Shown here: positions 17,058 through 26,477 of the stretch, one piece after another
How positions within the stretch are numbered: position 1 is the first letter of the stretch
Layout: the number at the start of each line of letters is the position of its first letter
From: Thioalkalivibrio sp. HK1
GTDB taxonomy: Bacteria > Pseudomonadota > Gammaproteobacteria > HK1
Assembly: GCA_000583135.1 (NCBI GenBank)
Contig: JFBG01000001.1
Coordinates: 1 to 64,000, forward strand
Length of the DNA: 64,000 nt
Direction: 5' to 3'
Notes under the pieces: generated by a model
Seen by the model: the letters and a program-made list of their open reading frames with translations, nothing else
Told to the model about the DNA's origin: nothing
Database searches by the model: none
Made by a program: the position numbers and the translations under genes

Positions 17058-18638
17058 ATGCGTCTTGACGATGCCGATGATGCCCCTGCCGGCTCCCATG
17101 TCGGCCCCCAAGTCGGCCATAAGGATCCACTTTTCGAGCCCGAAGCGCTCGGCTTGCCCTCAATACCGGCGGTGCGCCCTTTGAAAAGAGGCGATTTCAG
17201 TGAGTTGTCGTCATCGATGCTCGCTCTCGATCTCTTGGTGCCGGGTCTGCTCGGCCCCATCGGGCGCATCATCGAGGGAGAGGTCGGCCGCTTCGGCGGA
17301 TCCGCAAGCGAGGATCGAAGCGCGGTGCAGGCCTTTTGCGCCGAGTTGGATGCGGGCGATCTGGATCGATTGCTCGATCGCTGCCGATATTCCAAGGACC
17401 TCGAAGACATCGGGGAAGACGAGCCGGAGCCATCTCTCGAATCGCGGATTTTCCGCACCCTCGGCTGGACGGCTCCGCGGGCAGGTCATGATTGGCCGGT
17501 GGCCGCCGTGACCGCCACGCTCGATCGTCCGAACCCGTCGAAGAGGCTCGAGGGCGAGGCCTTCGAAAGACAGGCCGCCGCCCGGCCTTTTCCCCAAGAC
17601 CGAGACCAGACCGAAGGGAGGGATCGGGCATGGCTTCGCGCCGACCCCGTGCATCTGCTTGCGGGGGTCGGCGATCTGGTGCTAAGCGATCCTCGTTCGA
17701 TGGATGCCGCCTCCCCCGATGCCCTCGATCGAGCCGAGGCCGACGCCCTCGCCCGAGTCATCAACGATGCCCTCGAACCCCAAGGCCCCTTCATCGTGGC
17801 CGCCGACCCCTTGCGCTGGTATATCGCGCTCGATGCCTTCCTTCGCATCGAGACCTCACCGCCGTCGACGGCCATCGGCAAAACGGTTTTTTCAAGACTT
17901 CCCCGAGGATCCGATGCCCCCTTTTGGCACGGATGGAGCAATCTGGTGCAGATGGCGTTGCACGAATGCCCGACCAATATCGCGCGTATCGAGCGCAAGA
18001 AGCTGCCGATCAACAGCCTTTGGCTATGGGGCGGCGGATATCTGCCGCCGGCGAACGAGATTCCGCCCAAGGAATTCGAGTGCGTATGGAGCGATGACGC
18101 CCTGGTTTGCGCCCTTGCCCGGTTGCCCGATGTGCGTGCGGACGTGCGTAGGAATGGGCGTGGGATCGAGCCCGATTCATCCGATCCGTCGCCTCCTCCC
18201 GCTCGGGTAGGCGAGGCGTCGGATATCGTTTGCCGCGCGGCTCCTTGCGATGCGGCCGACTGGTTGGTGCGAGCGAAAAGCGAGGGGACTCGCTCGGGAA
18301 GACATCTCATCGTGCACGATCGCCTTTTTTCGTGCGCAAAGCGAAGCGATCCGCAGCGATGGCGAGAGGGGATCGAGGATTTCAGTGCCAAGTGGGCCAA
18401 GCCCTTGTTCGATGAACTGCGCTTGGGAGCGCTCGATCGCTTGTCGATCATCGACGAATACGGTCACCGTTTCACCGCCACGGCTTCGTCGGCTTCTCAG
18501 CGCAGATGGTGGCCGGGGCAAAAGCGCGGCCTGGCGGGGGCGATGGTCGATGCCCTGTCCACGCATCGAGATCGAATCAATCCCCCCGACGGGGAGCGGA
18601 TCGCCCGAAGGGCCGACCGGGATCGGAGCGATCGATGA
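17058..18638 (+). CDS. RpfE-like / phosphoglycerate-mutase-related regulatory protein
   Basis: 526 residues with the blocks WLRADPVHL, RWYIALD and LPINSLWLWGGG seen in the RpfE-type proteins encoded beside recJ in Xanthomonas, which are distantly related to cofactor-independent phosphoglycerate mutase. No catalytic assignment is possible from sequence alone. It begins two bases after the cupin stop and its own stop overlaps the recJ start (ATGA), so translation with recJ is probably coupled. The C-terminal ~80 residues are strongly basic. Length is greater than the roughly 300-400 residues I remember for the family because of low-complexity linkers rich in D, S and P. The start is not certain; Met at SSSMLALDLL is an alternative. 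Confidence 0.7.
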   Translation: MRLDDADDAPAGSHVGPQVGHKDPLFEPEALGLPSIPAVRPLKRGDFSELSSSMLALDLLVPGLLGPIGRIIEGEVGRFGGSASEDRSAVQAFCAELDAGDLDRLLDRCRYSKDLEDIGEDEPEPSLESRIFRTLGWTAPRAGHDWPVAAVTATLDRPNPSKRLEGEAFERQAAARPFPQDRDQTEGRDRAWLRADPVHLLAGVGDLVLSDPRSMDAASPDALDRAEADALARVINDALEPQGPFIVAADPLRWYIALDAFLRIETSPPSTAIGKTVFSRLPRGSDAPFWHGWSNLVQMALHECPTNIARIERKKLPINSLWLWGGGYLPPANEIPPKEFECVWSDDALVCALARLPDVRADVRRNGRGIEPDSSDPSPPPARVGEASDIVCRAAPCDAADWLVRAKSEGTRSGRHLIVHDRLFSCAKRSDPQRWREGIEDFSAKWAKPLFDELRLGALDRLSIIDEYGHRFTATASSASQRRWWPGQKRGLAGAMVDALSTHRDRINPPDGERIARRADRDRSDR

Positions 18639-20377
18639 AACGCAAAAGACGCATCGCCCGGCGCGAGCTAAGCGATCCGATGCCCGATTTCCTCCAAAAC
18701 CACCACCCGGTCTTGCGTCGGGTGCTGTGCGCGCGGGCGGTGCGCTCGCAAAACGAGCTCGATCATTCGCTCAAACGCCTGCTCTCGCCGGATCGCCTGC
18801 TCGATATCGAACGCGCCGCGGCATTGCTGGACGAGGCCATCGACGCCGGTCGGCGGATCGTCGTCGTCGGCGATTACGATGCCGACGGCGCCACCGGTTG
18901 TGCCTTGGCGGTGCGGGCGCTGCGGCGCTTGGGCGCCGAGGATGTGCGTTTCGAAGTTCCCGATCGCTTGCGCCACGGCTACGGCCTTTCTGCCGGGATC
19001 GTCGATCGGGTGCATCGATGCCACGCCCCCGATCTCATCGTCACCGTCGATAACGGCATTTCGAGCATCGAAGGGGCGGCCAGGGCGAGGGCGCACGGCA
19101 TCGACTTGTTGATCACCGACCATCATTTGCCGGGCGATCGCCTGCCCGAGGCGCAGGCGATCGTCAATCCCAATCGATCCGGCGATCCCTTTCCGAGCAA
19201 GCATCTGGCCGGAGTCGGGGTGATCTTCTACGTGATGTGCGCCCTTCGCACCCACCGTCGCCGCCGGAACCGAGAACCCGCCCCTCGGATGGACGGCCTT
19301 CTCGATCTCGTGGCCTTGGGCACGGTGGCCGATCTCGTTCCTTTGGACCATAACAATCGGATCTTGGTCGAGCAGGGGCTGAAAAGGATTCGCAAAGGAA
19401 GGGGATCATCGGCGGGGATCCGCGCCTTGTTGGAGGCGGGCAAGCGGTCGATCGAGCATGCATCGACCTCGGATCTGGGCTTTGCCGTGGGTCCTCGGCT
19501 GAACGCCGCCGGAAGGCTCGAGGATATGCGTATCGGGATCGAGTGCCTGCTGAGCGACGATGAAAACGAGGCCCGGCGAATGGCGGCCCGGCTGGATGCG
19601 ATCAATCGGCAACGGCGGGAGTTGGATGCTCGCATGCAAGAAGATGCGCTCGAAGATCTGCTCGCCCTTTATGGCGATGCGCCCGTTCCCGAGGCGGCGA
19701 TCTCCTTGTTCAAAGACGATTGGCATTCGGGGCTGATCGGCATCCTGGCTTCGAGGCTGAAAGAGCGGATTCATCGTCCGGTGGCGGCCTTCGCCCCGGA
19801 TGCGGATCCGGATAGCCTGCGCGGGTCGGTGCGATCGATCCCCGGGGTGCATGTGCGCGATCTGTTGGCGGATGTCTCGGTGCGCAACCCCGGTCTCATC
19901 ATGCGCTTCGGCGGGCATGCGATGGCGGCGGGGTTGACCATCGTCCGCTCGGGGCTGGAGCGTTTCCGGAGCGAGTTTGCGGACCATGCGAGCCAAGTGA
20001 TGACCCCGGGGATGCGAGAGGCGGTCGTGGACAGCGACGGGGAGATCGCCGCCGCCGATCTGGGCCTCGATCTGGCGAGAAAGATCCGGGACATCGCCCC
20101 GTGGGGACAAAAATTCCCCGAGCCGATCTTCGACGGCATCTTCAAGATGACCGATCAAAGGCCGGTCGGCGCAGGCTCGCGGCACCGGCGGCTTCGCCTT
20201 CTACCGCCGGGCTCCGACCGAGCCCTCGATGCCATCGCCTTCAATCGCCCGGCGCCGATCCCCACCGATCCCCAAGGCATGATTCGCATCGCCTATCGCT
20301 TGGCCGTCAATCGCTTCCGGGGCTTGGAGCGGGCCGAACTGACCGTCGAGGAGATCGAGGAAGTCCCCGCCTCCTAG
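18635..20377 (+). CDS. recJ: Single-stranded-DNA-specific 5'-3' exonuclease RecJ
   Basis: 580 residues, close to the E. coli length. DHH phosphoesterase motifs are all present: DYDADGATG, VTVDNGISS and ITDHHLPGDR, followed by the DHHA1-type GGHAMAAGLTI. RecJ degrades single strands in mismatch, recombination and base-excision repair. The ATG overlaps the stop of the RpfE-like gene by four bases. In E. coli recJ is followed directly by prfB and lysS; here prfB begins about 10.9 kb further on, after the sugar locus. Confidence 0.97.
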   Translation: MKRKRRIARRELSDPMPDFLQNHHPVLRRVLCARAVRSQNELDHSLKRLLSPDRLLDIERAAALLDEAIDAGRRIVVVGDYDADGATGCALAVRALRRLGAEDVRFEVPDRLRHGYGLSAGIVDRVHRCHAPDLIVTVDNGISSIEGAARARAHGIDLLITDHHLPGDRLPEAQAIVNPNRSGDPFPSKHLAGVGVIFYVMCALRTHRRRRNREPAPRMDGLLDLVALGTVADLVPLDHNNRILVEQGLKRIRKGRGSSAGIRALLEAGKRSIEHASTSDLGFAVGPRLNAAGRLEDMRIGIECLLSDDENEARRMAARLDAINRQRRELDARMQEDALEDLLALYGDAPVPEAAISLFKDDWHSGLIGILASRLKERIHRPVAAFAPDADPDSLRGSVRSIPGVHVRDLLADVSVRNPGLIMRFGGHAMAAGLTIVRSGLERFRSEFADHASQVMTPGMREAVVDSDGEIAAADLGLDLARKIRDIAPWGQKFPEPIFDGIFKMTDQRPVGAGSRHRRLRLLPPGSDRALDAIAFNRPAPIPTDPQGMIRIAYRLAVNRFRGLERAELTVEEIEEVPAS

Positions 20378-20570
20378 GGTTTTATCGACCGAACGATGAA
20401 GGGCGAGCGCCGCCAACCGAATTTCGATCGGCTTCGCCATCGGCGTGGATTTTCCCTCTGCGATATCGGTACTGCAAAAATCGGCATCGGAGGCTTCGCA
20501 GGCGATGCGCAAAACCCGCAGCCCGAGCGTTCACAAGCGCCGACGATCTTGTCCCCGCGGATGCCGCGCT

Positions 20571-21668
20571 TCAAGCCCCGGGATCCCTTCGGCGCAAGGA
20601 GCGACCGTCCTCGGGATCGAATAGATGGACCGATTCCTTTTCCAAGGCCGCCGCCAATCGCTCACCGGCTTTGACCGCGACTTGACCGGGCAGTTGCAAG
20701 GTCAAGGGCCCATCGCCCGGGGCCTTTGCATAGACGAAGGTCTCGCCGCCGAGTTGCTCGACGCTGCCGACCACGAGATCGAGATTGCCGCTGTCTCGGT
20801 CGAGGCGTAGATGATGGGCTCGAATGCCGAGCTGCGCAGGTCGCCCCGATGAGAGGTCGAATCGCTCCCGGGGCAGGGTGATGCGAGCCCCCCCGATGGA
20901 AACGAAAGCGGCGTCGTTGCCATCGCCCTCGATTCGACCGTCGAGGAAGTTCATCCGCGGCGAGCCGATGAAGCCGGCGACGAAGCGATTGGCGGGATCG
21001 TTGTACAAGTCCAGCGGGGCACCGAATTGCTCCAGCCGTCCCTCCCTCAAGACCGCGATCTTATCCGCCATCGTCATCGCCTCGATCTGGTCATGGGTCA
21101 CATAGACCATCGTATTGCCGAGTCTTTCGTGCAAAGCGGAGATCTCGCCGCGCATCGTAACCCGCAGCTCGGCATCCAAATTCGAAAGCGGCTCGTCGAA
21201 GAGGAATATCCTCGGTTCGCGTACCACGGCGCGTCCGATCGCCACCCGTTGGCGTTGACCGCCCGAGAGTTGGCCCGGTTTGCGCGCCAAATAGTCGTCG
21301 ATCTGCAGCATTTTGGCGGCGGCGATGACCCGCCGGTCGATTTCCGGGCGCGCAAGGTTCAGATTCTCGAGCCCGAAGGAGAGATTGTTGCGCACCGACA
21401 TGTGGGGGTAAAGCGCATAAGACTGGAAGACCATGGCGAGCCCTCGGCGCGCGGCGGGGATCCGATTGACCACTTCTTCCTCGATGACGATCTCGCCGCC
21501 GCTGACGCTTTCGAGCCCGGCGATCATGCGCAGCAGGGTCGATTTGCCACAGCCCGATGGTCCGACGAAGACGCAGAATTCCCCCGCTTGAACGGTCAGG
21601 TCCATGCCGTGGATGACATCCACCGAATCGAAATTCTTGCGCACCTTGCGCAATTCGAGCCTGGCCAC
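20571..21668 (-). CDS. Sugar ABC transporter ATP-binding protein (UgpC/MsmX/MalK type)
   Basis: 365 residues. Walker A is GPSGCGKST, signature LSGGQRQRV, Walker B IFLFDEPLSNLD and switch region VTHDQIEAMT, followed by the C-terminal OB-like regulatory domain (about residues 240-365) typical of carbohydrate importer ATPases. Last gene of the minus-strand transport operon: solute-binding protein, MalF-like, MalG-like, then this ATPase. It converges with recJ across a 193-bp gap holding no gene. Substrate assignment depends on the divergent catabolic genes (see the kinase at 27608). Confidence 0.93.
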   Translation of the reverse strand: MARLELRKVRKNFDSVDVIHGMDLTVQAGEFCVFVGPSGCGKSTLLRMIAGLESVSGGEIVIEEEVVNRIPAARRGLAMVFQSYALYPHMSVRNNLSFGLENLNLARPEIDRRVIAAAKMLQIDDYLARKPGQLSGGQRQRVAIGRAVVREPRIFLFDEPLSNLDAELRVTMRGEISALHERLGNTMVYVTHDQIEAMTMADKIAVLREGRLEQFGAPLDLYNDPANRFVAGFIGSPRMNFLDGRIEGDGNDAAFVSIGGARITLPRERFDLSSGRPAQLGIRAHHLRLDRDSGNLDLVVGSVEQLGGETFVYAKAPGDGPLTLQLPGQVAVKAGERLAAALEKESVHLFDPEDGRSLRRRDPGA

Positions 21669-21692
21669 TTAAGGTCGCTCCCGATCAGCGGA

Positions 21693-23129
21693 TCACTTCA
21701 TGCCGGTATTGGCGATACCGGTGGTGATATAGCGTTGCAAGAAGACGAAGACCAGTGTGGTCGGGATCAGGCTGACCACGGTCATCGCCAAACGATAGTG
21801 CTCTTGGCTTAGGTGTTCGCCGCGGAATTCCAAGAGGCATAGCTGGATGGTGTAGGCCTCCTTGGTCGTCGAGATGGCGACCATGGGGATGATCAGATCG
21901 TTCCAGCGCCAGATGATCGACAGAATCGCCAACGCCGCGATCGCCGGCATGGCCAAGGGCAATACGATGCGCCAGTAGATCTTCCACTCCCCGGCGGCGT
22001 CCATGCGCGCGGCCTCGATCAGCTCGTCGGGAATCGTCAGCATATATTGGCGCAGCATGAACACCCCGGCGGGGGTCGCCGCCCCGGGAATGATCACCCC
22101 CCAGATGCTGCCCGACAACCCGGTGGCGTGGATGGCCTTGAATACCCCGACCAGCGTGATGGTCGCCGGAATCATCAAAGTGGTCAGGATGACCCCGAGG
22201 AAAAAGATCTGACCGCGAAAGCGATATTTGGACAGGGCGAACGCCGCCATCGAGTTGATCAGCAAGGTGATCAAGGTGGCGATGATCGTCACCAGCACCG
22301 AATTGGTGAGGCAAGTCGTGAAATCGACGTTGACGTTGTAGGCGCTGCCGCGCAAGGGATCGAGATAGTTCTCCCAAGCCGGCTGCACCCGTCTTTCGGC
22401 GATGACGGAATCGGCCGGCAGGCGAACCACCTTGCCGCCGTCGCCTTGCACCGCTCGCGCGGGCAGAAATTCCTGCCTCGTCGATAAATTCGGTACCGCC
22501 CAGCGTTGCATTTCCCCGGTCTCGGGGTGGGGGGCGCGCACCAGGACTTGCGAGACCAGCCGGTTCGCTCGGTAGGGTTCGACCCCGAGATATTCGCTCA
22601 GCAAGCGCACCCGCTCGGGGTCGAGCCCTTGCAAGGCGGCCTCGAGATCGTGGGCGTTTCGCGCGCTTGCGGTCATCGCGCCGTAGCGATTGAGCCAATC
22701 CGGTAGCCTAAGTTCGGCGATCAACGATCGAGCCTCGACGGCCACGCGATCCAAGTGGGATCGCAAGGCGTATCGCTCACGGCCTTCGAAGCGAGCGAGG
22801 AAAGCCTCGACATCGTGTCCTATCCGTTCGGCGTCATCGAGCCTGCGCCAGTTCAGCACCCAGTCGGGGAGATCGGGGATCACGAAAATCTCGCGTCCCT
22901 CGGGGCCGTTGACCGTTGCCCGGCCGACGCGCTGAAAATCCCCGGGGATCAACGAGATATCCTGTTTCTCGATCTGGAAGGCGGATTTGAGCGAATTCAA
23001 CGCGATCCAGCTGACCGGCATGAAGATGATCGCAAAGCCCAGCCCGAGATAGGCGTAGGCCACCCAATCGGCCAGGTTCGGCCTTGCGAACCCTTGGCGC
23101 CGCGTCAAAAAACCCATCAGCCCGTTCAT
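21693..23129 (-). CDS. Carbohydrate ABC transporter permease, MalG-like with large periplasmic insert
   Basis: 478 residues, about 190 longer than an ordinary MalG-like subunit. TM1 is around residues 22-47 (YLGLGFAIIFMPVSWIAL). The remaining five TMs begin only at about residue 271, after a charged ~215-residue segment that is expected on the periplasmic side. The EAA coupling motif is present as ELIEAARMDAAGEWKIYW. The start overlaps the stop of the MalF-like gene (ATGA), so the longer open frame upstream is not used. The insert may form an extra substrate-receiving lobe, like the P2 loop in MalF but in the other subunit. Confidence 0.9.
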   Translation of the reverse strand: MNGLMGFLTRRQGFARPNLADWVAYAYLGLGFAIIFMPVSWIALNSLKSAFQIEKQDISLIPGDFQRVGRATVNGPEGREIFVIPDLPDWVLNWRRLDDAERIGHDVEAFLARFEGRERYALRSHLDRVAVEARSLIAELRLPDWLNRYGAMTASARNAHDLEAALQGLDPERVRLLSEYLGVEPYRANRLVSQVLVRAPHPETGEMQRWAVPNLSTRQEFLPARAVQGDGGKVVRLPADSVIAERRVQPAWENYLDPLRGSAYNVNVDFTTCLTNSVLVTIIATLITLLINSMAAFALSKYRFRGQIFFLGVILTTLMIPATITLVGVFKAIHATGLSGSIWGVIIPGAATPAGVFMLRQYMLTIPDELIEAARMDAAGEWKIYWRIVLPLAMPAIAALAILSIIWRWNDLIIPMVAISTTKEAYTIQLCLLEFRGEHLSQEHYRLAMTVVSLIPTTLVFVFLQRYITTGIANTGMK

Positions 23130-24190
23130 TGCCAGTTGCGGCGTCCCGATAGCGCGATTTGCCCCAAGGAGAGCAGGGCGAGGAAAACGGCGATGGCCAA
23201 GGATGCCGTGGCCGCGATACCCAGTCCGTGGGCCGTCGGCTGTCCGCGCAGGCCCGAAGTTTCGAAGATATAGGAAACGATGGAGATCCAGCCGACTTGC
23301 ATCGCATAGAGCTCCTCGAAGGCTTGGAAGGCCTTGATCAACGACAGAACGGTCACCACCAGCAAGGTCGGCATCAGCAGCGGTAGCGTGATGCGCCATA
23401 GCATCCGCCAATCCGAGGTGCCATCCATTTGGGCCGCTTCGTAGAGATCTTTAGGTATCGCTTGGAGCCCGGCCAGCAGGATCAGCATATAAAAGCCCAA
23501 ATGCGCCCATGTGTAGACGAAGACCGACCAGAACATGGTCCATGCGGGGTCGGTCAACCACTGGATGGGCTCGTCGATCCAGCCCCATTCGATCAGGGTC
23601 AAGGACAACACCCCTTGGCGCTTTAGGATCAGCGTCCACAGGAAGCCGACGACCACCGGGCTTAGCATGACGGGATAGAAGAAGACCGAGCGCCAAAAGC
23701 CGCGCCCGACGATCTTGCGATTGAGGACCAGCGCCGTCAACAACGCGAAGAACACCATGATCGGCACTTGGAAGACGACGAAGACCGCGGTATCCATGAC
23801 CGAGCGGTAGAACTTGGCGACCTCGAGATTGCGCCCGGCGGTATCGGGATGGATATCCGAGAACAGCCGCGCCCAGTTGGCGGTGCCCGCCCAGTCCCGC
23901 TCGGAAAAAAGGATGCTTTGACCCTCGGTGGCGGAAAAGCCGATATTGATAAAAAAGGGAGCGAAGGTATAGATGCCGAATACGAGCAGATTAGGCAACA
24001 GAAAAAGATAGGGAAGCGGCCCGTGGCCTGCAAGCTTTTGCGCCAACTCGATGGGCCATCCCATGATCCCCATGAAGCGGGCACCGAAAGAACCGCGCGG
24101 CCGGGATACGATGATCCCGACCGCGCAGTAGGCTGCCGCTATCAAGGGCCAACCGGTTCCGGCGAAAGCCGCTTCGATGGCGGTGAACAC
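23126..24190 (-). CDS. Carbohydrate ABC transporter permease, MalF-like
   Basis: 354 residues starting at a GTG. Two N-terminal hydrophobic segments (AAYCAVGIIV and PYLFLLPNLLVFGIYTFAPFF) are followed by the standard MalF core, with the EAA motif DLYEAAQMDGTSDWRML. It partners the MalG-like subunit, whose ATG overlaps this stop, and the binding protein encoded 15 bp upstream. Confidence 0.93.
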   Translation of the reverse strand: MFTAIEAAFAGTGWPLIAAAYCAVGIIVSRPRGSFGARFMGIMGWPIELAQKLAGHGPLPYLFLLPNLLVFGIYTFAPFFINIGFSATEGQSILFSERDWAGTANWARLFSDIHPDTAGRNLEVAKFYRSVMDTAVFVVFQVPIMVFFALLTALVLNRKIVGRGFWRSVFFYPVMLSPVVVGFLWTLILKRQGVLSLTLIEWGWIDEPIQWLTDPAWTMFWSVFVYTWAHLGFYMLILLAGLQAIPKDLYEAAQMDGTSDWRMLWRITLPLLMPTLLVVTVLSLIKAFQAFEELYAMQVGWISIVSYIFETSGLRGQPTAHGLGIAATASLAIAVFLALLSLGQIALSGRRNWQ

Positions 24191-24205
24191 CCCGACGGCG
24201 ACCGA

Positions 24206-25474
24206 TCATTCGGCGATCTTGGCGGCGACATCGGCATCGATCGCGCTCAAGCCTTCATCGAGCGTTATCTCACCGTTGATGACCTGCGTGAGGTAGTCGG
24301 GAACCACGCCGTAGATCACGAAGTTCTTGTGGTAGCCCTGAAAGGTGAAAGCCTGCGGCGTGGTCTCGGCGGCTTTGCCGATGGACGAGGCGTAGGTCGA
24401 CAACGCCGAGGCGACCGCCGGAGAGGCATCTTGGTAGTCCACTCCCGAGTTTTGCAGGCCTTGGTGGGAGGTGATGGACTTGGTTCGAGCGGCATAAGCC
24501 TCGGCGTTCTCGGTGCGCGACATGTACTCGATGAATCCGGCGGCGGCTTGCGGGTATCGGGTCGATTTCAACGCGACGATGGCGGATCCGCCCGGCATCG
24601 CCCCGCAACCGCCCATGCCGCAAGGTGCGGGCACCACACGCCACTCGAAATCCTTGATGTTGTCGGAGTAGTTGCCGATCATCCACGAGCCCGACATGTG
24701 CATGGCGACCTTGCCCGATAGGAAGAGCGGGGCGGCATTGCGGTATTGGGTGCCTTGGCCTGCAGGCCAGCCCTCGGTCGGCATCAGGCCGTTTTTATGC
24801 CATGAGACGAATTTTTCCGCGAATTCGCGAAAGCCATCATCGACCAGGATCGGATTACCGCTCGCATCGAAGAATTTCGCACCGTGCGAGAAGGCGGGAC
24901 CGGCCCAGCGATGGGTGGTACGGTCCATGGCCAGACCGGCATCCAAGCCCAATGCCTCCTTGACCTCCAGCAAAGCCGCGGCCCAGTCATCCCATGTCGC
25001 ACCCTCGCCGGGCAGTTCGACCCCGGCATCGTCGAACATCGAGACATTGACGTAAGGGCCGGTGACGGTCAACTCCGTCATCCATCCATAAACCCCCATG
25101 TCCTCGCCCCCGGGCGCCCGGAACCAAGGCAGCGTGGCACTGTATTGTTTTTCGATCTCGGCGGTGTCGAAAAGAGGGCGTAGGTCGAGGTAGTACTTAT
25201 TGAGCCCGCCCAAGTTGGTAACGCGGGCGAGATCCGGCGCGGCATCGGTTTGCAGCTGGTTTTCGAGTTGATCGCGGATGACCTCGTAGCCGACGCGCTC
25301 GGTGATCACGGTATGGCCGGATTCCTTCTCGTAGCCCTTGGCGAGGTCGGCGATGACATCGCATTCGTTCCCTTCCTGATAGCACAAAAATCTGATTTCA
25401 TCGGCGCTCGCTTGGCCGGCGAAGGCAAGGCCGAGTGCCGCAAGCGCGGATTGCCACTTGGTAGCGGGTTTCAT
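24206..25474 (-). CDS. Extracellular sugar-binding protein of the ABC importer
   Basis: 422 residues with a signal peptide (basic start, ALAALGLAFA core, probable cleavage after GQASA before DEIRF). The rest is a family-1 type carbohydrate-binding fold with recognisable MHMSGSWMIGNY and PGGSAIVALKSTRYP stretches. A very good ribosome site (GGAGG, 6 bases spacing) sets the start. First gene of the four-gene importer operon, divergent from the GntR regulator. Four cysteines (two near the N-terminus, C-GMGGC in the middle) could form disulfides. Confidence 0.93.
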   Translation of the reverse strand: MKPATKWQSALAALGLAFAGQASADEIRFLCYQEGNECDVIADLAKGYEKESGHTVITERVGYEVIRDQLENQLQTDAAPDLARVTNLGGLNKYYLDLRPLFDTAEIEKQYSATLPWFRAPGGEDMGVYGWMTELTVTGPYVNVSMFDDAGVELPGEGATWDDWAAALLEVKEALGLDAGLAMDRTTHRWAGPAFSHGAKFFDASGNPILVDDGFREFAEKFVSWHKNGLMPTEGWPAGQGTQYRNAAPLFLSGKVAMHMSGSWMIGNYSDNIKDFEWRVVPAPCGMGGCGAMPGGSAIVALKSTRYPQAAAGFIEYMSRTENAEAYAARTKSITSHQGLQNSGVDYQDASPAVASALSTYASSIGKAAETTPQAFTFQGYHKNFVIYGVVPDYLTQVINGEITLDEGLSAIDADVAAKIAE

Positions 25475-25497
25475 CGAGTTCCTCCTAAACGATTTCG

Positions 25498-25521
25498 TTG
25501 TCGGTCGACTTGTCGGTCGAC
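25498..25521. promoter_or_regulatory. 12-bp tandem direct repeat, candidate operator
   Basis: TTGTCGGTCGAC occurs twice head to tail, 24-47 bases upstream of the solute-binding-protein start and inside the divergent control region. Each half contains GTCGAC. Its position suits repression or activation of the importer operon by the adjacent GntR-family regulator, but this is inference. Confidence 0.4.
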
Positions 25522-25609
25522 GAGGGGTGAAGCGCCGGTCGCCGGCGGACTCGATCCGCAGCGACCGGAAGGGAGCGGGACTTTGTGGAATTTTCGCCCC
25601 GAATGAATT

Positions 25610-25637
25610 TTGCAACATCGGCAAAAGATAGTATCAT
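25610..25637 (+). promoter_or_regulatory. Sigma-70-like promoter candidate for the GntR operon
   Basis: TTGCAA, a 16-base spacer and TATCAT lie in an AT-rich patch of an otherwise GC-rich region, about 60-100 bases upstream of possible starts of the regulator gene. Confidence 0.4.
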
Positions 25638-25740
25638 TTATAAATCAATCCACACCGTTTCCCGGGTCATATCCCAATCTCAAAGCATCCATCGCACAGT
25701 GAACGAAGACGATCACCGTCGAATCGATAACGGCGAGACC

Positions 25741-26442
25741 ATGCTCGGCCGCTTGCCCCTGCACGTGCAGGTCAGCGAGATGCTGGTGCGGGAAATCAAG
25801 GCCGGCCGCCTGCTCCATGGTGAAAAACTGGTTCCCGAGCGTCAGCTGGCCATCGATCTCGATATTTCGGTGGGGACATTGCGGCGGGCATTGTCCGACT
25901 TGGAGCAAAAAGGGTTTTTACGCCGCATCCAAGGCTCGGGGAATTATATCCACGATGCCGTCGACGGTGAGAATATCTACGCCTTTTTCCATCTTGAATT
26001 GTTGCGCGGAGGCGGATTGCCCACCGCTCGCGCCTTGAGCGCAACGCAGATGTCCAAGCCGCCCAATCTCCCGCCCTTCGGCACCGTCGACGAAGCCTTT
26101 CGTATCCGGCGTTTGCGTTATTTGGATGGCGTCGAGGCCGCGATCGAGGAGGTTTGGCTCGATGGCGCTTGCGCTTCGTCGTTGACGCTCAGGGATCTCG
26201 ACGATTCGCTCTATCACTATTATCGCACCCGACTCGGGGTGGTGATCGGCCGGGTCACCGACATGGTCAGCATCGGCATGCCGCCGGCTTGGGCTCCGGT
26301 GGATTTCGGACTTAGCCGCGATCGCAATCGGGAATGGGGCTATGTCGAGCGGCGTTCCATCGATCAGCACGGTCGGGAGGTGGAATTCTCCCGCACGTGG
26401 TTCGATCCGGGTGCGATCCGCTATGTAGCCCGTTGGCGCTGA
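25741..26442 (+). CDS. GntR-family (HutC/UTRA) transcriptional regulator
   Basis: 233 residues. The N-terminal winged helix begins PLHVQVSEMLVREIKAGRL and contains the typical LVPERQLA..L.IS..TLRRALSDLEQKGFLRRIQGSGNYI string; the C-terminal half is a UTRA-like effector domain. It lies divergent from the importer operon and directly upstream of the catabolic genes, so it probably controls both in response to the transported sugar or a phosphate derivative. The ATG at 25741 gives the normal family length; a GTG at 25700 would add 14 residues. Confidence 0.88.
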   Translation: MLGRLPLHVQVSEMLVREIKAGRLLHGEKLVPERQLAIDLDISVGTLRRALSDLEQKGFLRRIQGSGNYIHDAVDGENIYAFFHLELLRGGGLPTARALSATQMSKPPNLPPFGTVDEAFRIRRLRYLDGVEAAIEEVWLDGACASSLTLRDLDDSLYHYYRTRLGVVIGRVTDMVSIGMPPAWAPVDFGLSRDRNREWGYVERRSIDQHGREVEFSRTWFDPGAIRYVARWR

Positions 26443-26477
26443 ATCTATCGACTATCGACGCCGAACCTATCGACTCC

